Positions 54,701-63,339 of a stretch of DNA of 64,000 nucleotides are shown one piece after another. The stretch is from positions 25,156,127-25,220,126 of the forward strand of contig OX031066.1 of NCBI GenBank assembly GCA_943736015.1, read 5' to 3'. Below the pieces are notes generated by a model, which saw only the letters and a program-made list of their open reading frames with translations, was not told where the DNA came from and ran no database searches. Position 1 is the first letter of the stretch. Every line of letters starts with the position of its first letter. This DNA is from Tridacna crocea (lineage: Eukaryota > Mollusca > Bivalvia > Cardiida > Cardiidae). The translations under genes and the position numbers were made by a program.

Positions 54701-57700
54701 TCGGACCAGTCTAAAATTTTCACGTGTGGTAAAGAGTTAACCTATAATTACGTCGGGGGTTAAGGCTTGCAGTATAAATTTCATTTAAGACTATACTGAT
54801 CACTTTTAGATGATGGAGGATGAAAGCTATCGATTGAATGGTCTTTTACGTCGCTTTCAACATAACGTGAATCATATCACGATTATAGCTCCCTTACTCT
54901 AGTATATACATGTATGTATCGTCGGTTTACTTCAAAAACCTCGTAACTACAGCTTGTTTCAAGCTGTAGTTATGAGGTTTTTGAAGTAAACCGACGATAT
55001 GTATGGTGTTCATCAGTTATAGGCTGGGGCTCTAATGTGTCTTCCCGAAGGACACTCACGCGAAAAACCTTACGGATCCAGTGAAGTTCGATCCCAGACC
55101 TCTAGGCCACGAGTCCTACACTTTATCACTGAGACATAAAGGACCGCATGCCTAATGTTTATACAATAGCAAGTTTTAACGACATTTAAAATGAAATCTT
55201 TTGAAAGCAAAGTGGATAAGGGTGAAAAGTTGGTAACCAACATATTCTGCTTTTCTCCGAATGTTTACCAACCTAAACTCTTTCAAAAGATAGTTTCAAT
55301 ACACACATACTTTCGACCTGAACAACCGACACAGAAGAGAACAATTTGAAGAAAGGCGCTTGAATACGTATGAGCCTTGCTCTCTGGTAAAAGTGTGTGT
55401 GTGTGTGTGGGGGGGGGGGGGTTTCATGCAGCTCCGTAATGCGTTATACCAAACAGGTCATCCCATAAAGTTGTAACGATCTATCAAAAACTCATTTGTC
55501 CACCAACCGACTCAGTTTTGAGAGTGCCGAGAAAACCCATTGTTAATGCTTTCCGATAGGATATCGAGAAAAAGCGGTGAAAATATTTTTCGATATTCAA
55601 CGAGTACGACCAGTTGAAATACCGATTTTTATATTCTATTTACCTAGGTAAAATACACATGACTCACAGCCAGATGGAAATATGACGTCTTTTGACTTAA
55701 TTTCTCGCGCTTGATGTAAGGTTGTAACTAATACATTGCTATGCGGAGGGGGTATGCCACGGGGAATAACTGAAAATAACTGTACTGGATTTTGATAAAA
55801 CTCCACCCAGAAAGGGTTTAATGCATGAAATAAATAGAATAGATATATTTGTTCATTTTATTTCAGTGAAAGATCGAAATTCATTTCATCTCGTGAACAC
55901 CATTGGAAGTATTTTCACAAGTGGCTACCTATGATGTTCACTCGATGAAATAAATTTCATCTTTCACCGAAATAAAAAATACCTATCCTCTTCATTTTCG
56001 GGGTAGAAATAAGACCTTAAATAATCACAAAATCATGGTTGCTTTTTTCGAGAGTATTTCAGCAGAGCGGATAATGGGCCTATAGATCAAAAAACAGGCT
56101 GCACGTTTTGTGAAGCCTGATCTTAATCTATATTGGCCGCATATGCAACTATAGTCATGAAAAGTGCATTAAAGGTTAAAGAGGAGTAATGTGTAATCAC
56201 ACACTGCCTAAGACGGTTGTATCAAGAACATTGGTCGTACATATTCCTTATGGACCCGCAAAATAAACATTTCGTGATTCTGGCCCCCGTCTTGGCTCTC
56301 GCGCGAAAACAAGCCGGAAAAATATTGTACTCTCCACAAAGGAGGCTGTCACGAAATTCGGAAGATATTTTTCGATCAAAATTTTATCATGAATAGTGAA
56401 CAGCTTTTCGTTTTCCTATCGATCATTTCATTTGAATACTGCAAAACCACAAAAACATTTAATTCGCCCTACTTGTCAATGAGAGGGAAACATGTATTAA
56501 ACAAGATTTACTTTCACAATTGGCTCAAGCTCGAAACAGTCTCTTGTCGAAAATCTTAGGATCGTATGTTCAATGTCACGGTCGGAACAATCAAATTGCT
56601 GTAACTGCACCAGAAGTCCTGCTTTGGCTCATTTTTTTGTTTCATAGATGGAATGTGGATGCATTTCAAGACGGTGTAGATCAAGATCTAACTGCATATG
56701 TAGTCAAACATTGATCTGTTCTTATCGGCTCTGTACCCAGAGGCGACCAGTCAAAAATAACATTGCCTTTGGGGACAGTTATCTGTACTAGATTAACCTA
56801 TTGCTATATTGCTATTGATCAATACATCAAGGGACCAGTTTACCTCCTGATTCAGTTGGTTGTCAGACAAAATGGACTTTATGAATACCTGATAAAGTAA
56901 TGACATGCTTAACCCTTTACTCCATAGATACTCACTTCTACGCATTGCTTGTAGAAGCTTTTGGAAAACATTGTGGCAAAAGGTGAAATCTCTCGTGACG
57001 AGCAATTTCACCTTTTGTCACAATGTTTTCAATGCTATCAAAAGGTATCATAAACACATAAGAAACGGCATCATCCTTGCTGTTATTTAGGGTCAATTAG
57101 AGATACCATAGAAATACCTTATGGGGTAAAGGGTTAATATTGTGTATCCTAGATGCATTAAGCTCTCATTGCCAGGGCATGGCTCAAATAGATCTAACAA
57201 ATTATTCAAAAATATTATTGAAAAAATGGTAATTGTTTTTTTTTTTTAACCATTATATTCAGATGTGGGTATTGAAGTACGGAACATGCGAAGTAGAATG
57301 AACAATGAAAATAAAAGACTAGCAGACATGATCACAAACGTATCAGGCCAACTACAGAGACAAACGGATGCCCAAATGATGCTTTCAAGTATGTGGCAGA
57401 GTACCATTACAATTTTCACAATGTTGGTTTTATGCAAAATTTTGCCTTTGAATTACCCATTTTATCAAGATATTTTATAACTCTAATTTAGTGAAATGAA
57501 AAAACCAAGTTCTGCAAAAAACAAAAACCAAGTAATATCAGAACGAAATACATTTGAGCCATGCTGTATAAAAAGGGGGCTTGACGCATCTGCAAATAGT
57601 ATTGTCCCAGGTCAGCCTGTGCAGGCTTACCTGGGCTGATACGTTTTTATTTTTTGTCAATTTTCTGCACTGTCAAAGGACCAGTGCATCTCATTAGTCA

Positions 57701-60637
57701 GATTAAAATGGATCCACCATAACGGATCCACAATAATATGACTTGCTAGTCATCATGATTGGAGATGCATTATGCCCCCTTTTGTCAGCAGTTGAACATT
57801 TCTGCAATGAATCAGACCAGGTAGATACAACTTAACCCTTTATCCATAAGGAATTTCTATGACATCTCTAATTGACCCTAAATAACAATAAAGATCAAGC
57901 CGTTTCGTATGTGTAAATGATACCTTTTGATAGCATAGAAAACATTGTGACAAAAGGTGAAATTGCTCATCACGAGCAATTTCACCTTTTGCCACAATGT
58001 TTTCCAAAGACTCCTACAAGCAATGTAGAAATGAGTATCTATGGAGTAAAGGGTTAAAAGCAACCCTGTTTATGAAATTTTTGGCAATTAACCCTTAAAG
58101 CGCTGGAACCGAGTTAACTTGTTTTTTTCTGAACAGTGTAGATCAAGATCAGACTGCACAGAACATGCAGTCTAATCTTAGATCTACACTGTCCACTATT
58201 TTGTTACATATTCTGACTGAAAAAACCTTGGTACAGCAATATCAGATGTTTCTCCTATTTAAAAAAGTCTCTTGTTTTAATTCAGCACATTAAGGGTTAT
58301 GAAGAATAAGTTTAGCACTTATCCTTCTATTCTATAGACACATAAATTTCTAGGCTTAACCCTTTACCAAACATTCCCTTGCTTTAATGACCTTGGAAAA
58401 GGTGTCTTTTGAAAACCATAGAAAAGGAGAAAATGCTGGTAACCAGCATTTTCTCCTTTTCCCACTATTTTTTTTTTTTTTTTTTATCTTTTTTTTTATT
58501 TAAACATATTTTATTCGACAGAATTACAATATACATGTACATGAACAATACAATTACATTAGATTGACAAAGAATAATCCTGCAGAAATGGATTGGAACG
58601 AAAGCAAAGCTTATATAGTTCCTCTCCTTTTTTTATCTTATCAGAGTACTTAGGCTCATTTGAATCACATTTTAATTTGAGGTCTGCAGATGTTTGAAAT
58701 TGGAAGAGTGTAAAATTTGTTGGTAAAGAGTTAACCTATTACCACACAATCCCTACTTTTAACGCCCCTGGGAAAGAAGCCTTTAGAAAACATTGTGGGA
58801 AAAGGAGAAAATGCTGGTAACCAGCATTTTCTCCATTTCCCACAATGTTTTCTATCCTTCACAAAACAAATTTCAAATTTTCAGTCACTTTTATTTTGTC
58901 GTCTGCAAATGCTTTGGACCAGTCTAAAATATTGTCGTTTGGTAATGGGTTAATACCAGTGCTGAACATCTGTCATTAGAACGAGACAATCGTCTGCATC
59001 TTTGTTGGACTTCCAGTCTGAAAAGGGGCATCTGTTTCTCCCTATGACTGCTTCATCTCAATATTTTCTCTGACAAAAAAGGACTTGAGAAGTGGAATCC
59101 ACTGTATACAGATTGCAATTATTGACTAGCGTTGTATTTGTCAATTTAATCACAGCCTAAACACCTAGAACAAAACATGTACAGGAAAAGAACACTACTA
59201 AATATCTTTTTCTTTTAATTAGTCCGAATGAAGACCGAGGTTAAAGAAAACAAAGAATACTTGACTGGACTGCAGGATAAAGTTAGTCATATTGAGGAAA
59301 GGGTGAGTAAATCATATTTCACTGTCGGCAGGTTTTGATGTCAGAACTCAGAAGTATATTTTTTATTTCACTACAAACGGTTTTATCATCAACCCTTTGC
59401 CACACAATTCCGAGTTTTAGTAACTGAAATTGAAAGGGAGAAGTTTGAAACATTATGGGAATCTGTCAGAATGCCCCTTTTCACATGTTGCAAGCCAATT
59501 ATAACACAGTGAATATCTACAATTTTGACTGTTACAAGCAATGTTCAATACAAGATTGCTGACCATCTTTTGTGGCATATGCTCCATAGAGTTGGTGGAC
59601 AAAATTATGTTGCAGAAACACGCTAACTGAAATTATAATTGGCTAAACACTTGACCAACAAACCTGAGCTTTAACGACCCCCAGGGAAAAGGTTCTTCAA
59701 AACTTTTTGGGAAATGAGAAAATACTGGTGACCTTTATACACTTCTTTTCCTACATCATTTTTACTACCGGTACCTCTTCACAATTTTAGCCATTTAGAA
59801 TTTTTCATTTGCAAGTACTTCGAATTTGGCCCAGTCTGAAAAGCATTATTTCCTGCAGATGGTATTCTACAAATACACATCTATCTAATTTGGGCATTCT
59901 GGGAATAGAGGTGGACTAACTTTTCATAACAACAACCGTTACTTTGAATTTCAAAATAATATATAAAGGTTTACTCAATAAAACGCTACTTGTAGCAGTT
60001 CATTCCGCTATAATCGGCTACCATGTAACCTATGCATCAGCCCCTACATGCTTGGGTAATAGGGTAACAGCTTCAGTGTAAGCCTTACTTTTCCCAGGTG
60101 TTCGGGGGATGGGTGATGCGTCATAGAAGACAGGTAAAATCTTCGAAGAATATGGCTGCCGCCTTTAACCCATTACCACTCAATCCCTACTTTTGACGCC
60201 CCTGAGAAAGAAGCCTTTTGAAAACACTGTGGGAAAAGGAGAAAATGCTGGTAACCAGCATTTTCTCCTTTTCCCACAGTGTTTTCTACCCTTCCCAGAG
60301 CAAATTTCTATTTTTCAGTCACCTTTATTTTGTCGTCTGCAAATGCTTTCAATTTGGACCAGTCCAAAATTTTCTCGTGTGGTAAAGAGTTAAAGTATGT
60401 TGCCTGGTAAAGAAGTAAATATTCATCTTTAACATTTGTTCTTGTTTTCTACAACAGATTTCCAAACTTGTAGGAAGTCAGCAAGGTAATGTGGACCCAC
60501 AAAAAATGGAACAGATGGAAGGTCGAATCGCTGAGCTCACATCTAAACTAGACAGCAATGTACAATTCTTTCAAGGTCAAATTGGTGCTCTCATAACCAC
60601 TATTCAACAGCTACAACAACAACTAAGGAATAAGTAA
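51795..60637 (+). CDS. Secreted coiled-coil protein, complete, five exons
   Basis: Exons are 51795-51902, 53716-53923, 57263-57388, 59223-59302 and 60458-60637. Every junction has AG/GT signals (donors GTAAGT, GTAAAT, GTATGT, GTGAGT), and phases 0, 1, 1, 0 join without a break into 233 residues ending at TAA 60635. The first 20 residues (METAKLVFIFTIFLVNSALG) form a signal peptide. Mature protein starts 'LFDDGCRYEYQTASDKC', with Cys 26 and Cys 37 as the only cysteines, then about 190 residues rich in Gln, Leu, Glu, Lys and Asn with heptad-like spacing ('LALEQKLDHLESQQLQN', 'LQDKVSHIEER', 'QMEGRIAELTSKL', 'TIQQLQQQL'). No globular C1q or lectin domain follows; the stop comes directly after the helix. 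Likely a secreted, disulfide-linked coiled-coil oligomer. Function is unknown. Introns hold several MITEs and SINEs. Confidence 0.85.
51980..52209 (-). mobile_element. TTAA hairpin MITE, family A, in intron 1
   Basis: 230 bases, TTAA both sides. Ends CCCTTTCTCGAACAATC and GTTTGGGAAAGGG. Central palindrome of about 60 bases is perfect. Confidence 0.92.
52424..52653 (+). mobile_element. TTAA hairpin MITE, family A, in intron 1
   Basis: TTAA both sides. Ends CTCTTTTACCATGTGATG and GCGTGGTAAAGGG. Centre intact. Confidence 0.9.
52805..53030. mobile_element. Hairpin MITE of the 'GAGCCATGCTC' family, in intron 1
   Basis: 'gcaaaaggaggcttattgca' to 'gatgcacttagccccccta'. The inner hairpin has lost one arm ('ggcccaggtcagcctgcgca' only). 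Confidence 0.65.
53107..53330 (-). mobile_element. TTAA hairpin MITE, family A, in intron 1
   Basis: Left TTAA, 'cccattaccacacaattcct'. Centre 'ataattgttaaccagcat' altered on the left. Right end decays at 'gccgtttggtt'. Confidence 0.78.
53405..53535. mobile_element. Partial copy of the 'GGCCCGTATTCACC' palindrome
   Basis: Keeps 'ctaaatcagctggtttagcc', 'gttctgttactttcacaat', 'gaagaataag' and the end 'aagaatggttggtgaatatg', followed at once by a type-four SINE (53536-53672), as in the full copy at 44.68 kb. Confidence 0.78.
53536..53675 (-). mobile_element. tRNA-derived SINE, fourth type, head part
   Basis: Minus strand: 'acggctcagtgataaagtgt' (A box), 'ggccccgggtttgagcccca' (B box), 'tgggcaagacacctcagagc'. 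It ends about 40 bases before exon 2 of the coiled-coil gene. Confidence 0.75.
54031..54098 (-). mobile_element. Internally deleted miniature of repeat family R
   Basis: On the minus strand it reads 'tgcattatctaccgctagat', 'ggcaatctacaaat' and then directly 'attcgaagaatatgacatgc', 'gcatgcagacaacgc'. The two ends of the 340-bp family are joined with about 270 bases missing. Confidence 0.82.
54152..54377 (-). mobile_element. TTAA hairpin MITE, family A, in intron 2
   Basis: TTAA both sides. Ends CCTTTTACCAAACAATC and TTTTAAAGGG. Centre intact. Confidence 0.88.
54513..54740 (-). mobile_element. TTAA hairpin MITE, family A, in intron 2
   Basis: TTAA both sides. Ends CCCATTACCACACAATC and GTGTGGTAAAGAG. 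Centre intact. Confidence 0.9.
54830..55145 (-). mobile_element. tRNA-derived SINE, fourth type, interrupted by a palindrome, in intron 2
   Basis: Tail 'cttttacgtcgctttcaaca' at the left; head 'tatcactgagacataaagga' at the right; B-box region 'ggtctgggatcgaacttcac' on the minus strand. Split at about 54918-54998. Confidence 0.78.
54918..54998. mobile_element. 81-bp near-perfect palindrome inserted in a SINE
   Basis: 'atcgtcggtttacttcaaaa' with 'acctcgtaactacagctt' faces its inverse 'aagctgtagttatgaggttt' and 'ttgaagtaaaccgacgat', with one or two mismatches and a loop of 4 bases. 'tgtat' or 'atgtat' flanks both sides and may be the target duplication. Confidence 0.85.
55170..55285 (-). mobile_element. 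Degenerate family A fragment
   Basis: 'ttaacgacatttaaaatgaa', 'ggtgaaaagttggtaaccaa', 'aatgtttaccaacc'. Ends lost. Confidence 0.5.
55390..55425. repeat. (GT)n followed by poly-G
   Basis: 'gtgtgtgtgtgtgtg' then eleven G. A simple-sequence run inside intron 2. Confidence 0.85.
55845..55985. repeat. Inverted repeat, 'tttcatcaagt' element, copy 1
   Basis: 'cagtgaaagatcgaaattca', 'tttcatctcgtgaacaccat' face 'gatgttcactcgatgaaata' and 'aatttcatctttcaccga'. A similar element is at 63155-63325. Confidence 0.75.
55990..56900. other. Intron 2 remainder, no other gene seen
   Basis: Short open frames only. 56680-56710 contains a stray 'gtagatcaagatctaactgc', a relative of the 52-bp satellite. Confidence 0.45.
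56909..57137 (+). mobile_element. TTAA hairpin MITE, family B, in intron 2
   Basis: TTAA both sides. 'ccctttactccatagatact', centre 'gaaatctctcgtgacgagca', right end 'cttatggggtaaaggg'. It lies about 125 bases before exon 3. Confidence 0.9.
57550..57790. mobile_element. Hairpin MITE of the 'GAGCCATGCTG' family, in intron 3
   Basis: 'gagccatgctgtataaaaag' and 'ggggcttgacgcatctgca' at the left; 'gatgcattatgcccccttttg' minus its last base at the right; inner hairpin 'cccaggtcagcctgtgcagg'. Confidence 0.72.
57832..58057 (-). mobile_element. TTAA hairpin MITE, family B, in intron 3
   Basis: TTAA both sides, inverse orientation; centre 'gaaattgctcatcacgagca'. Confidence 0.9.
58088..58300. mobile_element. 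TTAA hairpin MITE, family C, in intron 3
   Basis: Left TTAA plus 'cccttaaagcgctggaaccg'; right 'cagcacattaaggg' plus TTAT. Central hairpin 'gtgtagatcaagatcagact' with 'gcagtctaatcttagatcta'. A third family using TTAA with a CCCTT end but unrelated inner sequence. Its hairpin resembles the 52-bp satellite motif. Confidence 0.65.
58356..58734 (-). mobile_element. TTAA MITE family A with a T-rich insertion, in intron 3
   Basis: Left TTAA, intact centre, then at 58465 a poly-T run and about 160 bases of foreign sequence ('tttaaacatattttattcga'), then the family's right arm from 58640 to TTAA 58731-58734. The poly-T start suggests an inserted retroposon in minus orientation. Confidence 0.78.
58731..58953 (-). 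mobile_element. TTAA hairpin MITE, family A, in intron 3
   Basis: TTAA both sides; the left one is shared with the preceding element. Ends CCTATTACCACACAATC and GTTTGGTAATGGG. Confidence 0.9.
59391..59850. mobile_element. Degenerate MITE fragments in intron 4
   Basis: 59391-59460 is the start of a family A element ('accctttgccacacaattcc'). 59463-59508 is the end of a double-hairpin MITE ('cacatgttgcaagccaatta'). 59645-59840 is another worn family A element ('acgacccccagggaaaagg'). Confidence 0.6.
59843..60154 (+). mobile_element. Dispersed repeat family R, fifth copy, in intron 4
   Basis: 'gcattatttcctgcagatgg' to 'cttcgaagaatatgg'; the last block is shortened. Confidence 0.78.
60165..60393 (-). 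mobile_element. TTAA hairpin MITE, family A, in intron 4
   Basis: TTAA both sides. Ends CCCATTACCACTCAATC and GTGTGGTAAAGAG. Perfect central palindrome. It ends about 65 bases before the last coding exon. Confidence 0.92.
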
Positions 60638-60794
60638 AGGGCAGATAATTCGGTGTTGAGCCCCCTGAAGGCATGGTGCTGATTCCTGATTTTGTCAACT
60701 ATGTAGAATTTGATGAAAAATTCCCATATAGATCTAGAAGGCTTGATTCTTCTAATATTTTTTTTTTGTATTCTCTCTGAAGAAAGAACATATT

Positions 60795-60968
60795 TTAGCC
60801 TTTTACCTCGAAATCTTGAGAGTGTTAATGATCCTGAGAGAGAAGACTTTGAAAAGATTTTGGGAAAAGGAGAAAATGCTGGTAACCAGCATTTTCTCCT
60901 TTTCCTACATTTCTATCAACCAGATCAAAGACAGAAATCATCATTTACTTTTTTCGTCTGGTTAAGTT
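60795..60968 (-). mobile_element. TTAA MITE family A, worn, in the 3' flank
   Basis: 'ccttttacctcgaaatcttg', intact centre, 'ttttttcgtctggttaa'. About 160 bases after the coiled-coil stop codon, so it may fall in the 3' UTR. Confidence 0.7.
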
Positions 60969-61371
60969 AGAAATTTGGTTTCTGCTATAAACTTGTACTA
61001 ACATCTACCTGTACAAATTAATGATAACAAGATATGAACTTTAGTCTTTCGATTTCGATAGCTTAAGTTCCAGTTCATCTGTTCATGATTTTTCTTGGGA
61101 CATCCCATCCGATATAAATATTAATTAGAAGGTACCATAATCAATAGTAATGATATTTTGATCATAAACTTTTGTGCACCATGCCTTCAATACCAGCTCA
61201 ACAGAAAAAAATGTTCTGTTCATTTGTGAAATAATGAGAGACTTAACATACAATGAAAATGTTAAAACAATGTTTTAAAAATCAGATACCATGTCAGGAT
61301 GAAATTAAAGTCAGATTGTTTTCTATCTTTATGTCTTGTGTCATAGTTTTGACTTGCATATTTAACCCTTT

Positions 61372-61588
61372 ACCAAACAACAAAATTTTAGACTGGTTCA
61401 AATTGAAAGCACTTGCAGATGATAAAATAAACTCAAAAACTGAAATTTGTTTCCAGCTGGTAGAAAACATTGTAAGAAAAGGAGAAAATGCTGGTTACCA
61501 GCATCTTCTCTTTTTTCCACAATGTTTTCAGAAGGCTTTTGTCACAGGGTCGTAAAAAAGAAACAGGCATTGTTTGGTAAAGGGTTAA
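61372..61588 (+). mobile_element. TTAA hairpin MITE, family A
   Basis: TTAA both sides. Ends CCCTTTACCAAACAAC and GTTTGGTAAAGGG. Centre 'atgctggttaccagcatc'. Confidence 0.9.
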
Positions 61589-61654
61589 GAAAGGAGACCA
61601 CAAAGCAAAGTCACTTGGATTTTGATAAAATTGCCTTCTATAACCTAATACATG

Positions 61655-61850
61655 TATGTTTGCGACACGTCACACAAAAACGGACAATCTGGGAATTTCG
61701 TACATCATTTACATCAAAACAGATCAAAGATAGTGCAGGTCAATTTAGGCTGATAGCTCAAAAATGCTTATATATTAAGGCAGAATGACCACTTTTTCCC
61801 AGATGGTCCCTTTTTGCATGACAGGTCTCATTTACATGAAAAGGAAGCTT
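61655..61850. repeat. Dispersed repeat ('cagatggtccctttttgcat')
   Basis: Same block order as 38985-39285. Confidence 0.6.
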
Positions 61851-61855
61851 AATGC

Positions 61856-62105
61856 ATTTGGAACTAGACCCGTTGCAAACTGGACAAATACACCTCCACC
61901 AGCACTTTGTGACTGAAGCAGCTCTAATAAAGAATGGAAATGATTTTCAAAACAAAGATCACCTGTGATCTTGACCTTTGACCCAAAAACAATAGGGCAC
62001 CTCCTTGGGTTATGAGCAACACTTGCATAAAGTTTCAGTGTCCTAGGTCAAACAGCTTTCGAGTTACTGTGTAGCTAGGGGTATAGAAAGTATTCCAATG
62101 CGACA
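61856..62105. repeat. Dispersed repeat with 'gatcttgacctttgaccc'
   Basis: 'gatcacctgtgatcttgacc', 'ataaagtttcagtgtcctag' and 'caaacagctttcgagttact' have the style of mollusc dispersed repeats distantly like the 145-bp unit. Single copy here. Confidence 0.45.
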
Positions 62106-62244
62106 TGAATTTGGCTCTATAAACACAGTGCAACAAAAGCGTGGTAAAATCTGTTATTCTGTGTAGTGACGTCATTCTGTATAAGGTAAGTTATTCAATG
62201 GAATATGATCTGCATCCATGTTTTAACTCCAAATATGGATTTCT

Positions 62245-62415
62245 TTCCTTTCATTTAGAGTTGGTCATGTTAAAATAAAATAATAGTCAATAAACCATGC
62301 TGTGAGTTATGAGGCACAGCGAATAATCCATTCTGACTATCACCTTCACGGATTATTCATTGTGCCTCATAATTCACTACTTTGGTTTATTTAACTATGA
62401 ACCACAATAAAAGGT
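62245..62415. mobile_element. Palindromic element, 'CTATTGTGGTTTAT' family, copy 2
   Basis: 'caataaaccatgctgtgagt', 'tatgaggcacagcgaataat' face 'ggattattcattgtgcctca', 'taattcac...ggtttat' and 'accacaata'. Confidence 0.75.
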
Positions 62416-62421
62416 ATATCT

Positions 62422-62715
62422 CTTAAATCTTTATCACACAATCCCGACTTTTAACGACCCCAAAAAAGAAAGGACAATATGACAGAGAGTGATAAAACTT
62501 GCTTCCTGCAAATGCAATTTAACACTTAACCACACTTTCAAGAGAAAGCTTTTGAAAACATTGAGGGTGAAGAAGAAAAACAGCATTTTCTCCTTTTCTC
62601 ACAAAGTTTTCCACTCTTTCAAAGATACAAAACACCATTTAGAAGTGTCTAATTTGCTATCTGCAAGCCTTCAAATTGGTTTAGTCCAAAATTTTTGTAT
62701 CTGATTAAGAGTAAA
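62422..62715 (-). mobile_element. TTAA MITE family A, degenerate
   Basis: 'tctttatcacacaatcccga', 'gaagaaaaacagcattttct', 'tttgctatctgcaagccttc'. The left half of the centre is lost. Confidence 0.65.
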
Positions 62716-62866
62716 TACCCAACTGAAAGAATGTCAGATGTTTTAAATTTGAAGAAACTGGTAATGTCTACCCTTCCAATCCCAAGAAGTTCTAGCTAAG
62801 TCGACATCACCTAGGCTACAGACCAACAAAACTCCTTTACTATTTCACAGCAAACTTGCTGCCCCC

Positions 62867-63095
62867 TTAACCCTTTCCCAAACAATCCCTGGTTTTTACG
62901 ACCCTGAGATAGAAACCATTTGAAAACATTGTGGGAAAAGGAGAAAATGCTGGTAACCAGCATTTTCTCCTTTTCCCACAATGTTTTCTACCCTTCACAA
63001 AACAGATTTCAATTTTTCAGTCACTTTTATTATGTCGTCTGCAAATGTTTTCAAATTGGACTGGTCTAAAATTTTCTCGTGTGGTAAAGAGTTAA
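62867..63095 (-). mobile_element. TTAA hairpin MITE, family A, well kept
   Basis: TTAA both sides. Ends CCCTTTCCCAAACAATC and GTGTGGTAAAGAG. Perfect central palindrome of about 60 bases. Confidence 0.92.
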
Positions 63096-63154
63096 CATGT
63101 GTCACATCAGCCAAGCACTGCCAGTGAAAGAGTAAGAGTAAGAAACTTGTCCAT

Positions 63155-63325
63155 TTTGGTGAAAGATCAAAATTTATTTCATCAAGTAAATGATAATGAA
63201 TTTTAAGTTATGACATGACATCAAGTAAACATCATTGGTAATATTTTCAGAAGTGAAATAGCCACTGGTAAAAATACTACCAATGGTGTTAATTCAATGA
63301 AATGAATTTCAATCTTCCACTGAAA
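63155..63325. repeat. Inverted repeat, 'tttcatcaagt' element, copy 2
   Basis: 'ggtgaaagatcaaaatttat', 'ttcatcaagtaaa' face 'aatggtgttaattcaatgaa' and 'tttcaatcttccactgaaaa'. Confidence 0.72.
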
Positions 63326-63339
63326 ACTAGAAGGCCCTG

